Positions 10,628 to 22,024 of a stretch of 64,000 nucleotides of DNA are shown in pieces. Positions within the stretch are counted from its first letter, which is position 1, and each line of letters starts with the position of its first letter. Location: positions 2,604,001 to 2,668,000 of the forward strand of contig OY744469.1 in the NCBI GenBank assembly GCA_963556145.1. Reading direction: 5' to 3'. Under the pieces are notes generated by a model, which saw nothing but the letters and a program-made list of their open reading frames with translations, was not told the origin of the DNA and ran no database searches. This stretch comes from Hygrocybe punicea (Eukaryota > Basidiomycota > Agaricomycetes > Agaricales > Hygrophoraceae). The position numbers and the translations under genes were made by a program.

Positions 10628-12629
10628 CATCAGCAAATCAGCAAAAGGTTCTGGGAGACTTTCTGGTCTGGAGAGGTCTGGCCCAGACCAATTTTGTTCT
10701 GACATGATTTTCACAACAATCCCAGACCTTTCCAGACACATCAGACCACGACAGCTAAGATACTATGGTGGTGGCAGACCCTCCAGACCATTCAAGACCA
10801 CTTATATAAATTTCAAGAACCAGATAAGATTATCACTAAGTGTAAACCAGCTACGATATAAGTAGGAAGTACTAACATTATAAACAAGTAAGTATGGTCC
10901 GTGCAGTTTTCAACCATGTGAATATTTCAATGCATTCCATCACCCTCGCGCAACAAACAGAAATGCACTCCCACACTCCCAAAGCCAATGACAAGACAGG
11001 CTACATGAACGGTGATCAATGCGCCCCAAGGCTGAATGTGCCATGGAGTTGGTGTACCACCTAAATGTAAGCCTTTTCGCTTTTTCAATTACTAAACTAC
11101 TCTCAAATATAATGACACCAGCTTACATGCAACGGAGACACAATGGCGATGGCAGCAAACAACATGCAGCAAAAGACAACACCTCAAGGTGGACAACAGA
11201 GAATGGACCCATTGCGCTCACCACGGCAAAGTTAAGTTTTTCATTATTTTCACTAATTATCAACTGTAATGATGGCCACCGCAGTGACATAGCCAGTGAT
11301 AGGCAACGAAGCCCAAGGAACATGGCCCTCCTCAAGGTATGTAAATTACATGCAAAAAAATATTACCTCATGCCCAATGCCCAGACCCACAACAGCAATG
11401 CCCAACGCCTCCAAGAGCCCTATGTGCAACATCCGGCAAATTAGACCGACACCACCAACCGAAGGCTATGGCCCTGAACACCCCAACGGTGACCAATGCA
11501 AGAGTGGAGATAAGTCCAGCAATGATGAAAGCAGCGGGGGCTAACATGCCACCCACTGTAATTTGTTTTTATTTTTATTTTGCCCATTACTATGATACCC
11601 ACACCCAGCTCACGTGCACCTCAACGTCTCCACGCACCACATGCACCACGAACAAGAGCCAGTGCAGGGTACCAATGGCAACCAGGAGGAGATGATGATG
11701 AGTCCGGTGCAACAGAAGCAGTGGGGGCTGGTGCCCCACTGAGTCGGTACATTTTTCTCTTTTCTTGTCTTGTTTACTGACTGACTCTGGCCATGCCCAG
11801 TTCACACCCATACCCGTATACATGCCCACCTCAATGTCTGTACTGACAATGCCCACAAGAAACAAGATACCCAGCATCGGACAACAATGGCGGTGCGAGG
11901 GAATATGGGCAGATGAGCGGACGCGGTGAGCGTGGTGTGCCCACCCCAGCTGGCAAAGGTACGATTTTTTTTCGCATCTGTTACTGACCAACTATGGTGG
12001 TGCATACCCATGCCCACACTCGTGAGCCCATGCCATCACATCACTCCCAGGAACAACGTATGGCGACAAAGCCACTGCCAGCACTGAACGACCCTGCCCA
12101 TAACGGTCCTGATGGACACATGGGCAACACCGAGCCCAGGGCCATGTGCAATGGACAGGAAACCCAGCCGAACACCAATGCCTGACACTGAATACGTCAA
12201 CCAGCCAAGCCCACCCATATGCTCCCGGTGCTCTCTCCCTGTGCACCTCTCTCTTCTCCCCCTTCTCCCTTTGTTTGCCCCCTCTTCCATTCTGCCCATA
12301 TTGATGGATAATGATGACAGGTGGTGCATGATGAAGAAGAGAATGGAGCATGGATACACGTTGCAAGGATGGTTGCTGTATTGGCTCTGGATAATTTATC
12401 TTTTGAAAGTATGTTATCAATGTATTATTTTTCTGTTATTCTATTGTTATAATACATGGTCTGGAAATCTGTCTGAGCTGGTCTGGGAGTGGTCTGGTCC
12501 AGATGACGCCATCTGGAAGTGGTCGGGAGAAATTAGAATCTAACATCATGGTCCGGAAGGTTTTATGGTCTGGACTGGTCGGGCCCAGACCACCCCAGAC
12601 CTGTCAGACAAATTGCTGATTTGCTGATG
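10628..12629 (+). mobile_element. CACTA/Plavaka-like DNA element, 2.0 kb, non-autonomous
   Basis: Terminal inverted repeats CATCAGCAAATCAGCAA are found at both ends with a 2-bp duplication TG (10626-10627 and 12630-12631). Both subterminal regions are packed with GGTCTGG / CCAGACC repeats, the typical layout of CACTA-type ends. The interior has no transposase. The same CATCAG terminus with a 2-bp duplication occurs at 36816-38573, which suggests one superfamily. Confidence 0.72.
11019..11544 (+). CDS. Possible small spliced gene inside the CACTA-like element
   Basis: Three short open stretches are separated by intervals that look like fungal introns (for example GTATGTAAAT ... CCCAG at about 11336-11390). 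Joining the last two gives a Pro/Asn/Thr-rich C-terminus ending at the TAA of 11544 (SSNDESSGG). No domain recognised. The start codon and exon order are not certain. It may be an accessory protein of the element or noise. Confidence 0.3.
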
Positions 12630-12781
12630 TGACTTATTTGTAATCATAGCGGTTCCAACCCTGACTGGAACTGAGTTTATTAGAATATCCAATCACGCAA
12701 AATCTGAGTTGTGTTCGCGGTCTGTGCCCGATGGCTGATTCTTTCACTTGAAAAATCCAAAAAATTCAGGGCATGTAGTTA

Positions 12782-13343
12782 CAGCGTTTTCAGAAATCCT
12801 TGTCGCGCGTGAAAAAAAAAATTAAAATAAATAATCCGGGTGGCTGAAGGTACAGAGTCGGGCAATTGCCATAGTAGGGTAGCACATCATGTGACTTTGA
12901 ATTATTTTGCTTGAAAAGACTACTGAGATGTACATTGTAAATTCAATGAGAAATATATAAGACATTTGACATGTAGTAAAATTAGAATGACATCCATTGA
13001 ATGTTTCTGTCAACTCAAATTATTATTTTTAGCTTTTATTCAGGTGATGTGATGTTACAGCAGAAAACCACACCTCCTCCTTGAATAAAGAACTAAAAAT
13101 AATAATTTGAGTTGACAGAAACATTCAATGGATGTCATTGTAAATTTACTACATGTCAAATGTCTTATATATTTCTCATTGAATTTACAATGTACATCTC
13201 AGTAGTCTTTTCAAGCAAAATAATTCAAAGTCACATGATGTGCTACCCTACTACGGCAATTGCCCGACTCTGTACCTTCAGCCACCCGGATTATTTATTT
13301 TAATTTCTTTTTTCACGCGCGACAAGGATTTCCGAAAACGCTG
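12782..13343. mobile_element. Palindromic Tc1/mariner-type MITE (562 bp)
   Basis: Arms at about 12782-13041 and 13083-13343 are inverted copies. Ends CAGCGTTTTC / GAAAACGCTG are flanked by TA (12780-12781 and 13344-13345). The termini resemble those of the MITE at 2488-3127 (CAGCCGTTTTC), so both were probably mobilised by related transposases. It lies just downstream of LSM4 (about 200 bp past its stop codon). Confidence 0.88.
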
Positions 13344-13543
13344 TAAGAGGCCATTTTATGCGTGTACAAGTTTTTAGAGGTAGGTAACGAGTGGATCAAG
13401 CACAATAAAAGTCAGAGTAAAAGATTTTCATTACTACTAGACAAATAGTAAGGGTACAATGAAAACGCTCACTTCCCCGCCACCTCAACACACATCGCCA
13501 TCACCAACGCCAATACCGACACACCATTCCACACTGGCAATCA

Positions 13544-14312
13544 TCACCCTCCCCGCCCGCGCCCACGTCCACCACGTATCGGACCACCCCCTCTCTGCCC
13601 ACGACCTTATTTTTTTTAAATGTGTCAGTTGTAAACAAAAGACGCCAGATGATAAAATGCCTAACCTCGTTGTACGATGCCACCACGTCCTGACAAATTG
13701 ATTAGCGTGAAATTATCGGTTCATTTGAAAGTGGGAGGAGGGGGAGGAGGGGGAGGGGGGATTTTTATATGCCAACACCACGCACCTCTGTTCCCGCCTG
13801 GCCCGCCGCTGACATGGGCGCCCCGTGCGCCACGGCCTGCATCCCGTGCGCGAGCTTGCTCTTCTTTGACTGCGTCTAGGAGTGTGTCTGGTACGCGTAG
13901 GTATTTGATCTGTGGTTGGTGGTTAATATATAGTATGGGATTGGAGGTGGTTACGCACTGTGCTTCCCCGAATATAACATTCTTTGAGTTTCCAGAAACG
14001 GTCGCCATCGGCGTTTGTTTGGTATACCTCGCGGAGGGTGATGTTCATGAAATTGTCACAGTTGACGAGGTGGCCGTTGAATGTTTCGCCGTTCTTGAGT
14101 TCGACTAGCTGTTTTGTCGTGTTTCGATGGTGGTAGTTAGTGAGGGGGAGGGAGGGACTCAGTCAGTCAGTCAGTAGAAAAGGTAAGGGTAAAAGGGGGA
14201 GAACGAACTTGCCATTGGTTTGTGCTGCGCCGCATTAAGGAGGGAGAGTGGTAGCTGTTAAAACGCGTGAGAGTGTAAATGAGTTTTTCTGGTACTAAAC
14301 GGAGTTTACCAT
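13544..14312 (-). CDS. LSM4: LSm4, subunit of the LSm1-7/LSm2-8 rings
   Basis: Spliced product of about 134 residues from six coding exons: 14312-14310, 14254-14213, 14108-13959, 13909-13786, 13689-13666 and 13605-13544. Sm fold: [10 protein letters not shown] helix, [20 protein letters not shown] (Sm1 with the RNA-contacting D-N-F-M-N), then ECYIRGST and IKYLRVPD (Sm2), followed by an RG/RGG-rich tail as in other LSm4 proteins. LSm4 acts in U6 snRNA biogenesis in the nucleus and in mRNA decapping in P-bodies. The first coding exon is only the ATG. The second intron begins GC (GCAAGT) and ends AG. Other introns are GT-AG. It is a single host gene between transposons; a 6.4-kb transposon has inserted 178 bp upstream of its ATG and may have changed its promoter. 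Confidence 0.93.
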
Positions 14313-14731
14313 GTTGTTCTTCTGGTCTTGACTTCCTCGATAGGGTTTAAATTTTTGAAGCTCTTTTAGAAGGTTTGAAAAGGATAACTCACAACTTTGG
14401 ATTGCTGACGCTCGGAAGGAAAGATGGGTTTGTTGTGAGGTATTTGTGCACAGGTCTCGTGATGCATCATGATAAGCTCAGTACTGAAACAGGACCCATG
14501 AATATAAGTGGGGATGCCTCCGCAGCAGACCCTGTTTAGGGTCGGACAAAATTTCTTAAATTTGGCCCAAAAGGTCCGGATAAAATCAGGCATCCGGACA
14601 AATTTCAGGATTTGAGGCGGACTATCGTGCAGGCATTCACAAATCCCAAAAAAGTCCGGATGACTGCTGAAGGCCAAGATTTTGTCCGGATTGGATTGCG
14701 GATGCTCTCTACGTACCACAAAACATGTACT

Positions 14732-17700
14732 CTAAGCCAATTCATCACCAGACACCTCCATTTCCACCTCCTTTTCAGTCAAGGCCCCTTTCTTAGACCT
14801 TGGATATCTATGTAAGACTTGAAGACGCTTGACAGCTGCGAGAAGCTGAGACAGGTATCTGTTATATCTTGTAAATATTGAGAAAGAGTCCTCATCAAGC
14901 TCGAGGTGATGCTGATCAGGACTCAGGCTGTGAGGTCCAGGTAACAACCGCAGCAAGATGTCTGAAGACATGTGTGAATAGGTGTAGGCCTGCAATGCCG
15001 CCGCCTTCTGATGGACAGCACAGAACCTCGCCAAGAATGCTGGTTCGAATAGTTGCACCCCAAGGTAAGAAATTGCGCCAATATTACGGGTTTCTGATTG
15101 CCAGGAATGGGCACCATTTTTTCCACCGGACTGTGCATACAGGGTCACAACTGTAGCAAATGAGGTTGTCAAAATAATGTCACTCAGGCTGAAGATCGGG
15201 GACTGTACCTTTGGCAAGGAGAAGGCGAGATTCGAGAACTACCAACCCCACACTCCCAGCACTAAGAATGGAATGACCACCCGAGATACCAACGACGGCA
15301 TCCATCAACTCATCAATGATCGGTCGAGGCAAACCATGTTGAGTGAATACTTGATTCCTTCGTTTGATGACCTGTGTAGTGCCATCAAGAATGGGTTACA
15401 TCGATTAAAGAGTGAAACGTGCCATAGCTGCCCGTTGGCTAGCTGCCAACTCCACATTTGCAGAATTCCCTGCAAGAGATGATACGTCTTCAGCACTCCG
15501 TCCCCCAGGCGCTGATGCTTTCCACCTGGCTTGTCGTTCAAGCCCAGTTCCCACACCTTTGTCCTATTGTTGTCGCAAAATCGTATTCATCTCTCGTAGG
15601 ATTTGTCGTCAGGTTGACTCCTTTTGATATGCCATTGAAGCATCAGGCCCTTCTTGAGAGGGCATCTGGCATCGAACACCAGCAGCAGTCCGAGAGGTCT
15701 CGTTTTCACGCCTCAGTCGTATCAGAGTTGAAAAATCTAGTTTAGAAAATGATGACATTGGTTGATCGGAAGGATGCGGAACCTCGGGTGCAATATTGAG
15801 AGCAGGCAGGCGCACTAAATCAAGTGCCTCAGATACAGCAGTGCGATCACAGCTGACATTTTCTTCCTCTTTGTTACTATCAGGTTCAGAAACACTTTGC
15901 CTGGGACACCAGATCACGAAATGTAAGTGCAGTGAGGTTCATCGAACTACGCAGTCATACTGTCTTCCAGATCCACGGCAATTGCAGTGCATGTCAGTGC
16001 AAACATCCTGTCATCATCAGCTGCTCTTCTGAGTTGCGAGTTCTCCTCATTATCGATTATTTGTTGCAATTCTTCAGCCTCGTTCTTTTCTGTTTCTTCA
16101 TCAGACTCGCTATCATGAGAACCATCGAGATTCCAGAAAGTGTTTGGACCATGTGCTTGAACAGGATCATTCTCATCTATGAACCAAGTTTGTACGCTCG
16201 GAAGGTGCACCATTGGGTTTGAAACAAGTAATGGTGAGCCAGCTGTTGGACGCATGAAGTCTAATGTCGATACTCCCAGATTATTGAATAAATTGTCTGC
16301 TTCCTCCCATGCACACCTTGCCAACGCTTCAATTTCATTGTCGGTGGGGTAGATTGAAAGTAGAGGGAGATTTATACCAGCAGAGTCAAAATAGGTATGG
16401 GCATATCCAGCAGCATGCGCCTTTTGGTCTGTAGTGTAGCCAAACCTTATCGATGCTCGGATGAGGGCGTGAAGACGTGGGATCATGTATAGGAAGTCCA
16501 GATAGGTAAAATCCTTCACCAGCTTGCGGCACTCCCCAAATACATGCTCGCAAACCTCACTGGAATGAAGCCACGGAAGCAGCAGATATGTCTTGCCATC
16601 CATATGGTCATGATGAATGACAATGAGAGAAATGAGGCCATCAATCAGCATGTGAGTGATATGAGCAGCTTCGCGAGATATGAAATAGCGGTTGAGTGGA
16701 TAACCAGCCCATTCTAAGAAGGTCTTCCACATATCAAGGAAAAACCTTGCACGTAACACAATTTGCAGGCATTTGCGATGACTGATTGAACGACTTTGGT
16801 AGGCATAAACGAGATCTCCCAAGACGAATAGATAGATAATTTGGCCAACTTGTTCGGGATGGTGCTGGGAAATGTATTGAAGAAATGAAGAGCTGAAAAG
16901 TCAGGCGGCGGCATTGTCATCCTGGTGGTCAAGCTTTTCAACGTCACGATGGTAAAGGGGGCTGTCAGGCATGAATGCAAGGTCTCGCACGTAAGCATAC
17001 ATTGCTATGTTATTGCCAAGAACCAAGAGCCTTGCACCAGAGAAATTATTGTTCCGATAAGTCTTGTGCGCATGTTTAGAATCTTGTACCATGACGATAG
17101 GGTGGCCATTAAAGAATGCAATGATAATCACGATGGGCGGATATCCAGAAACTGGGTGGCGAATTGTGACGGGCAAATGGTATGATGCACTACTGATAAG
17201 TTTGCTTTGGACAGAGCGTTCGGTCTCAGTTCCATCGCAAGCATACGAGATGACTTTGATCTGTCGTGCAAGTAGGCCATTTATAATGAATTGAGCGTAC
17301 TCGAATAGGTCATCAGCTTTGAGTGAGTTTGGTATCGCCTTTGCTCCAATGATCAAGGGCGGCATGTTTGGGAGTGGTATCTGAATACACCATAACCGAA
17401 GCTAGACATAGGTAATAAAAACATGTATGAGGGTGCAGTTTTGAGGAAAAGTACCTTTGTGGCCTTGTCACTTCGTGATATCTTGAGAATCTCCTCGAGC
17501 TCTCTTGCATTTGCGACAGGCACTGGGTTCTTTGTATGACCAATCAAGAAATTAGTGCCAGCGGCAGGATCCCAGTAGGTATGAAGAGCGGGATGTAGTT
17601 TGGTATCATCACAGCTGTGAGCGACAGGACCACGGTAACCCTGGGATGTGATGTAGTTCTCAGCAATGTCAAATATGCGTTCATCAAAAACGCAAGGAAA

Positions 17701-19234
17701 GCGAGGCATGCGTGAACGTTTGATTCTGTAAAGACATTATGTCACATACAATGGAATTGGGTTCATGATACGCACTGAATGCTTCGATGAGATCAGAGCT
17801 GGAGATGCTGCTGCATGAAACGATAGACCTTGGGGCTAACCATTGCGCAAAACTGACAGAACTCGTCCAAATCTGGCGCATATTGAATGTTTTGAAGTCC
17901 CACATTGCGAACCTCATGATCACGAACATGAACCATCGCTTCTACAAGACCTGTAAAAACTTTACGATCCTTGTATTGGCCATTGAGAACCCCAAGCGCA
18001 TAACGGACACATGGGGAATGTCTGGCATCCTGGATCTACATTCAGCGACCACTCCACAAGATTAGGGTTGAGTGCACACCTTATTCTCTATGAGGGCTTG
18101 TAACCTAGCAGTTCACGCATAAAGTTGACCTAAGCCTTCATTAACGTATTTCGTATTCAAGTACTTGTAATTATCGGCGTTTGGTATGGGTATGCGAAGG
18201 ACATCTTTGAATGCCTTGGAAGATAGGACCGATAAGCATGATGCACAACAGTACTTGTTGCCCATACAAACACACTTCTCACATGAGCTGGACATGACAC
18301 ATTGTCTTGTATGATCATTTTTCCAAGTATGCTCATGCAACTGCTGACGTTCGACAGTCACCTTTTGTTTGGTAGTGAGTGTTTTGTAGGGTTTTTTGAA
18401 TAGATCAGCAGCGATCACGGTTACAGAGCAAGCACCACCACCTGTCACACCAGTTCGTTCCAAGTAAGATGCCACATGTGGTTCCATATCTGCTGTGATT
18501 CCGTGACATGGCTGTTGTACCGGTGCTTGTTCCATGAGTTCTTTGGTCCGCTCCTGAGGCGATTTTGCAACTGACATCCATCCCATTTTCTCGGCCCAGC
18601 TATCAAGAGTTGCTGTACGTCCACCGGTTGATTTGCATTTCTTCACATGGTCCTTAAACTTGGTAGTATTGTACGGCTCCTTCATCGCAAACCATTTCCC
18701 ACATCTTGAATGATAAACGCGCCAAGGGTCGCCAAGGTCAAACTCGGCTTCACGATTGTGTCGATGGACCTCGTTTTGGAAATTATCAAGTTTTTTCACA
18801 TTCACAACAAAACACCCATCGGCCAATGCTGCCTTCAGCTTTTGACTGGCAGTAGCTGAACGACTTATGCCGACATGTAAGGATGTGGATGTGGTATGTG
18901 GAGCGGGTGATTTGACATGATTTAATTGCTTTTCAGTGGATTTCATGTGTTTAGATGGGGCGGGATGGGTTAAGGGAGAACCTGGTCGCTTTTCAGGTTG
19001 TTGGGTGCGTGTGTTAAATGGCATCTTTGGGTTTTCTGTGTCTTGATTGGCTGAATTGTCTCTCCCCTCCGATTCACCCATCGGTAGCAATGCGTTGATC
19101 TCAAGCGCATCTTTTCCATCATATGCTGATAACCAAGGTTCATCCTGCCTTTCACTTGGTGCATCAGGATGAACCGGTTCTGTCATCACTGGTAAATCCA
19201 GGCATGTGGCCGCCATTGTACTGGACGAAATATC
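14732..19234 (-). CDS. Transposase of the 6.4-kb element (multi-exon)
   Basis: Minus-strand exons run from about 19216 (ATG in MAATCLDLP) to the stop near 14732. Order: a disordered N-terminus; a Cys/His cluster (HSRCGKWFAMKEPYNTT ... FKDHVKKC) likely to bind zinc and DNA; a second Cys-rich patch (CEKCVCMGNKYCCASC); then an RNase H-like core with CDDTKL, SYACDGTETE, VQDSKHAHKTYRN and SEVCEHVFGECR carrying the candidate acidic residues; a long C-terminal region includes GGKNGAHSW and YLGVQLFEPAFLARF. These blocks recur in a large uncharacterised Agaricomycete family. Several short introns are inferred; one near 17400-17460 joins ATK to LRLWCIQIPLPN. Frames between blocks look largely intact; exact exon limits were not all resolved. 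It may be spliced to the upstream protease gene as one polyprotein. Confidence 0.72.
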
Positions 19235-20539
19235 CTAATTTTCATGCCATCAATTCTTCGCTGGCCAACAATAGTAAAACTAAAGATTACCTGTCCAATC
19301 TGAGCATTGCCAAGCACAACAAAGTATTTCATTCGAAGAATGCGCCTGGTCTGGTGCGTAAACAAGGGTTCGCCGAATAAAGAATGAGCTACGGTGTTGA
19401 TGACAACTATTCCACAGGAAAATGAATCTTTCTGGGTTGCGTGCACCAATGTGTCGCCATCGTCTCGAAACCTGGATCCAAAGTCTTTTTGAAGCCAAGC
19501 CTGAAGGTATTTGATTGTGTTAGTCGGTTTTGGATAGTTTTGGGAATGTTTTGGCTTCATGGGATCCCCTGATTCAAATGCAATTTAACAGGCTTCGTAC
19601 GACAGCAGTTTGTCACCTACCATATTTGAAAGACTTCGTATCAAAATTGACATTGAATACGACCCAGTGATTCCCGTTTACATGCACAATAAACCAGAGA
19701 TGCTGTTTGGTTTGTTTTGTGATAAGGGGTTTGTAACGGTGCAGTAAAGACACCGTACCCTTCTCATAACTCTTCTTCTGGAAGCTGTTTTGGAGAGATA
19801 GATGAAATGCAAGTGGTGCGAGAAGAACGGTTGATAGAGTTTTGTCTTTCTCCATCCGGATGGCCAAGTTCTGCATGAGCATATTGATGATCTCATCGTC
19901 CAGCCATCGGTCTGATAGGAGCCTCGTCAAGGTATCCATTCTCATAAAAGATCCCAAGGCACAAAGTGGAGTGCCCCAGCAAAGAGAGTGAAATAATGTT
20001 CTGATGGCATGGTAGTCTTCTTCAGCTGCATCCTCCTTCGTCAACCATTCTTCAGTAGCGCGCCAAGCCATTTGACTCTCAAGAGCATTCTCTAACTCTT
20101 TCCAAAATGTAAGAGCACAAAGCGGCAGCCTCATGTCTTTGTAACGTGGGTCAGCGACGGAAAGAGCTCCGTCAAACCAACATTGACCAAAAGCTTTCTC
20201 CAGGTCCCAAAGCCACTGGTGGGGTGGGATCGCTTGTTTCAATAGAGATGTTAAATCTGTGTTTGCCTCCTGTACGCTGAAAACTTGAGAGGCATCTGTC
20301 ATGATCAATGTGGAGGTTTGGGCAGGAATTTTAAATTTTAATAGTTCAGTAATGGAAAGTTTCGGGTGTGGAATGAGTGTTGCATGTGAAGTCGGTATCT
20401 TTAAGACTTCAGCATGTGCCACCAGAATGAAAGACGGAGTATTATTGGTCAGGTACTTCTTGTTTTTACGAATCCAGTTAGAGCTCTGCCATAGGTCTGC
20501 AGGCAAGTTCTCATCGTCACTGATGGGGATTGCATCCAT
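19186..20539 (-). CDS. Ulp1/SENP-like (C48) cysteine protease of the 6.4-kb element
   Basis: Starts at 20539 (MDAIPISDDENLPADLW). The C-terminal half has the C48 layout: RWLDDEIINMLM, then HVNGNHWVVFNVN with the catalytic His, YGD with the catalytic Asp, and ATQKDSFSCG with the oxyanion Gln and nucleophile Cys. The Asp is created across a 52-nt GT-AG intron (19620-19569). All four expected residues are present, so the enzyme could be active. Known relatives cut SUMO or ubiquitin-like conjugates; some DNA transposons (Zisupton, some Mutator-like) carry them too. The open frame after the Cys runs to a stop at 19186, or splices near 19288 into the transposase gene. Confidence 0.8.
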
Positions 20540-20941
20540 CTTGCGATAGATGCTGAGTGTCGAGCTTTGAGCAAATTAGAGGGACTAGGAGGGACTGGGG
20601 TAACTTTCAAGGTGCAAATTCATAGCATTGTGCTCTACAGATTTACATTTCTGACTTGACATGAATGAAAGCAAGCATATTATGGCAGGTGGAGAAGCGC
20701 TAGAAAATCACATGAGAGGCAAAATTGGTCCGGACATGGATGAGGCCTCAACATTTTTGGGAAATTTGGGCTGGATAAATAATTGGGCATTTTCTGAAAT
20801 TTGGGACTTTTGGTCTGGATGAAATGAGGCATAGGGTACTTTTTTTCGTGATTTTGGTCCGGATGCCATGCAGGCATCCCCACTTATATTCATGGGTCCT
20901 ACTGAAACCCAGTAAGATACTATGGCCTCATTCAAATACGA

Positions 20942-21724
20942 TGTAGAGGGTCCTCGACCCTCTGAGGCCGTAAACTCGATATTTCACAAATCCGCTCGAA
21001 CCCGACGTCTCTAGCAGTCCACGCTTGAACCCAATGCAACCCGATGCATACCAACTAGCACAGCCGCTCATGTACCTGGTCGGTCCACCTCCTTAACTCA
21101 CGGAATCCCAATTATCACAGATGGATCTCATCAGACTCAATTCCCGACTTTGGACTTGCCTAATATATGCATCCTTTCGTCCTTTCGGAGATAGGTATGA
21201 ATCTTTAGATCGCTTTCGTGGATATTTGCTTTTTCCTTCATTTTCCTGTCACCGTCGCGTCGCAACCCTCTTCTAATTTCCCCATTTCTATTCCTCTTTG
21301 TTCTCTCTCATCGGCCAAGGACTCTGGTCCGAATCTAGATAGAGAATTTTGTAGTATAAAAACGGTGCCCAAGCACCGTGTCAAAATAAGAAATCAGTTT
21401 CCCCGTTTCCTCTCTCTGAGAATCAGTCTCTCAGTAAAATCCATCACCCATATTGCTCATCGGTTTCCTTGACACTCTCCCCGTCGTTCTACCATCTTCA
21501 TCACTACATCTCTCGTCACCCGACACCTGACCCGCCGAACCCAACGTCGTTGGCTTTGTTGGCTTAGACCGGTTTCGATAGTTATTAGTAGTATTGCTCG
21601 GCGGCTTTTTACTATTAGTTTCTTATCATTTCTTTGAAGCTTGCTAAACTATTCCCAGTCACTTCTACGCTGACACCCCAGGTTAGGATCATCATTCCGC
21701 AGCCACCCTGACCTCGCCACTACA
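20942..21724 (+). repeat. 5' LTR of the gypsy element (family A-like)
   Basis: TGTAGAGGGTCCTCGACC start, CGCCACTACA end, 783 bp. The AGTATAAAAACGGTGCCC block at about 21352-21371 is a likely TATA region. Ends with the GTCACTTCTACGCTGACACC block shared by all TGTAGAG-type LTRs in the window. Confidence 0.9.
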
Positions 21725-21726
21725 TC

Positions 21727-21737
21727 TGGAGCCCACC
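21727..21737 (+). other. Primer-binding site candidate
   Basis: TGGAGCCCACC starts 2 nt after the LTR. Read as the complement of a tRNA 3' end it gives CCA preceded by U at the discriminator position, which is characteristic of tRNA-Cys. The same TGGAGCCC follows the LTR at 61131. Confidence 0.5.
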
Positions 21738-22024
21738 ATGAGGAATAGTCTAGCACCACCATAGCTTCCTCTTCCTGTATCCCTCCCTCTGACCATTGTC
21801 TTCGAGATCTTCCTCGAAGAACTCTACAACAAGAACTCTCTTTAGCCGCCTTCGACCCGACAATCGACGACGACTTCTTCCAGCTAGTACCCAACCACCT
21901 CGCTCGACATAACAATATTCCGCTCGTCTCAGGGTCAAACACCCCTTTATATCTATCATCCGACAGTCTCGAATCGGTCAATATACCAATAATTACGATA
22001 ACACCCGACTCATCTGATCTCAGT

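Larger units (their letters stand above)
14491..20900 (-). mobile_element. 6.4-kb DNA transposon, 8-bp TSD, with Ulp1-like protease and DDE-type transposase
   Basis: Perfect 29-bp terminal inverted repeats begin AGGACCCATGAATATAAGTG on both strands. The duplication ACTGAAAC is identical at 14483-14490 and 20901-20908. Subterminal regions carry repeated GGTCCGGAT-like words. Both genes read on the minus strand: a protease gene first (20539 onward), then a long transposase gene ending at 14732. Ends and TSD are intact and the protease residues are conserved, so this is a young insertion. An 8-bp duplication plus an Ulp1 protease recalls Zisupton/KDZ elements; the transposase motif layout also recalls P-element/THAP-type enzymes. 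I could not settle the superfamily. Confidence 0.85.

Noticed and set aside
12822..13303. Two almost identical 63-residue frames on opposite strands
   Set aside because: They are the two arms of the palindromic MITE; mirror frames are expected there.
15035..15060. tRNA B-box-like GGTTCGAAT
   Set aside because: Lies in transposase coding sequence; no A box, no cloverleaf partner.
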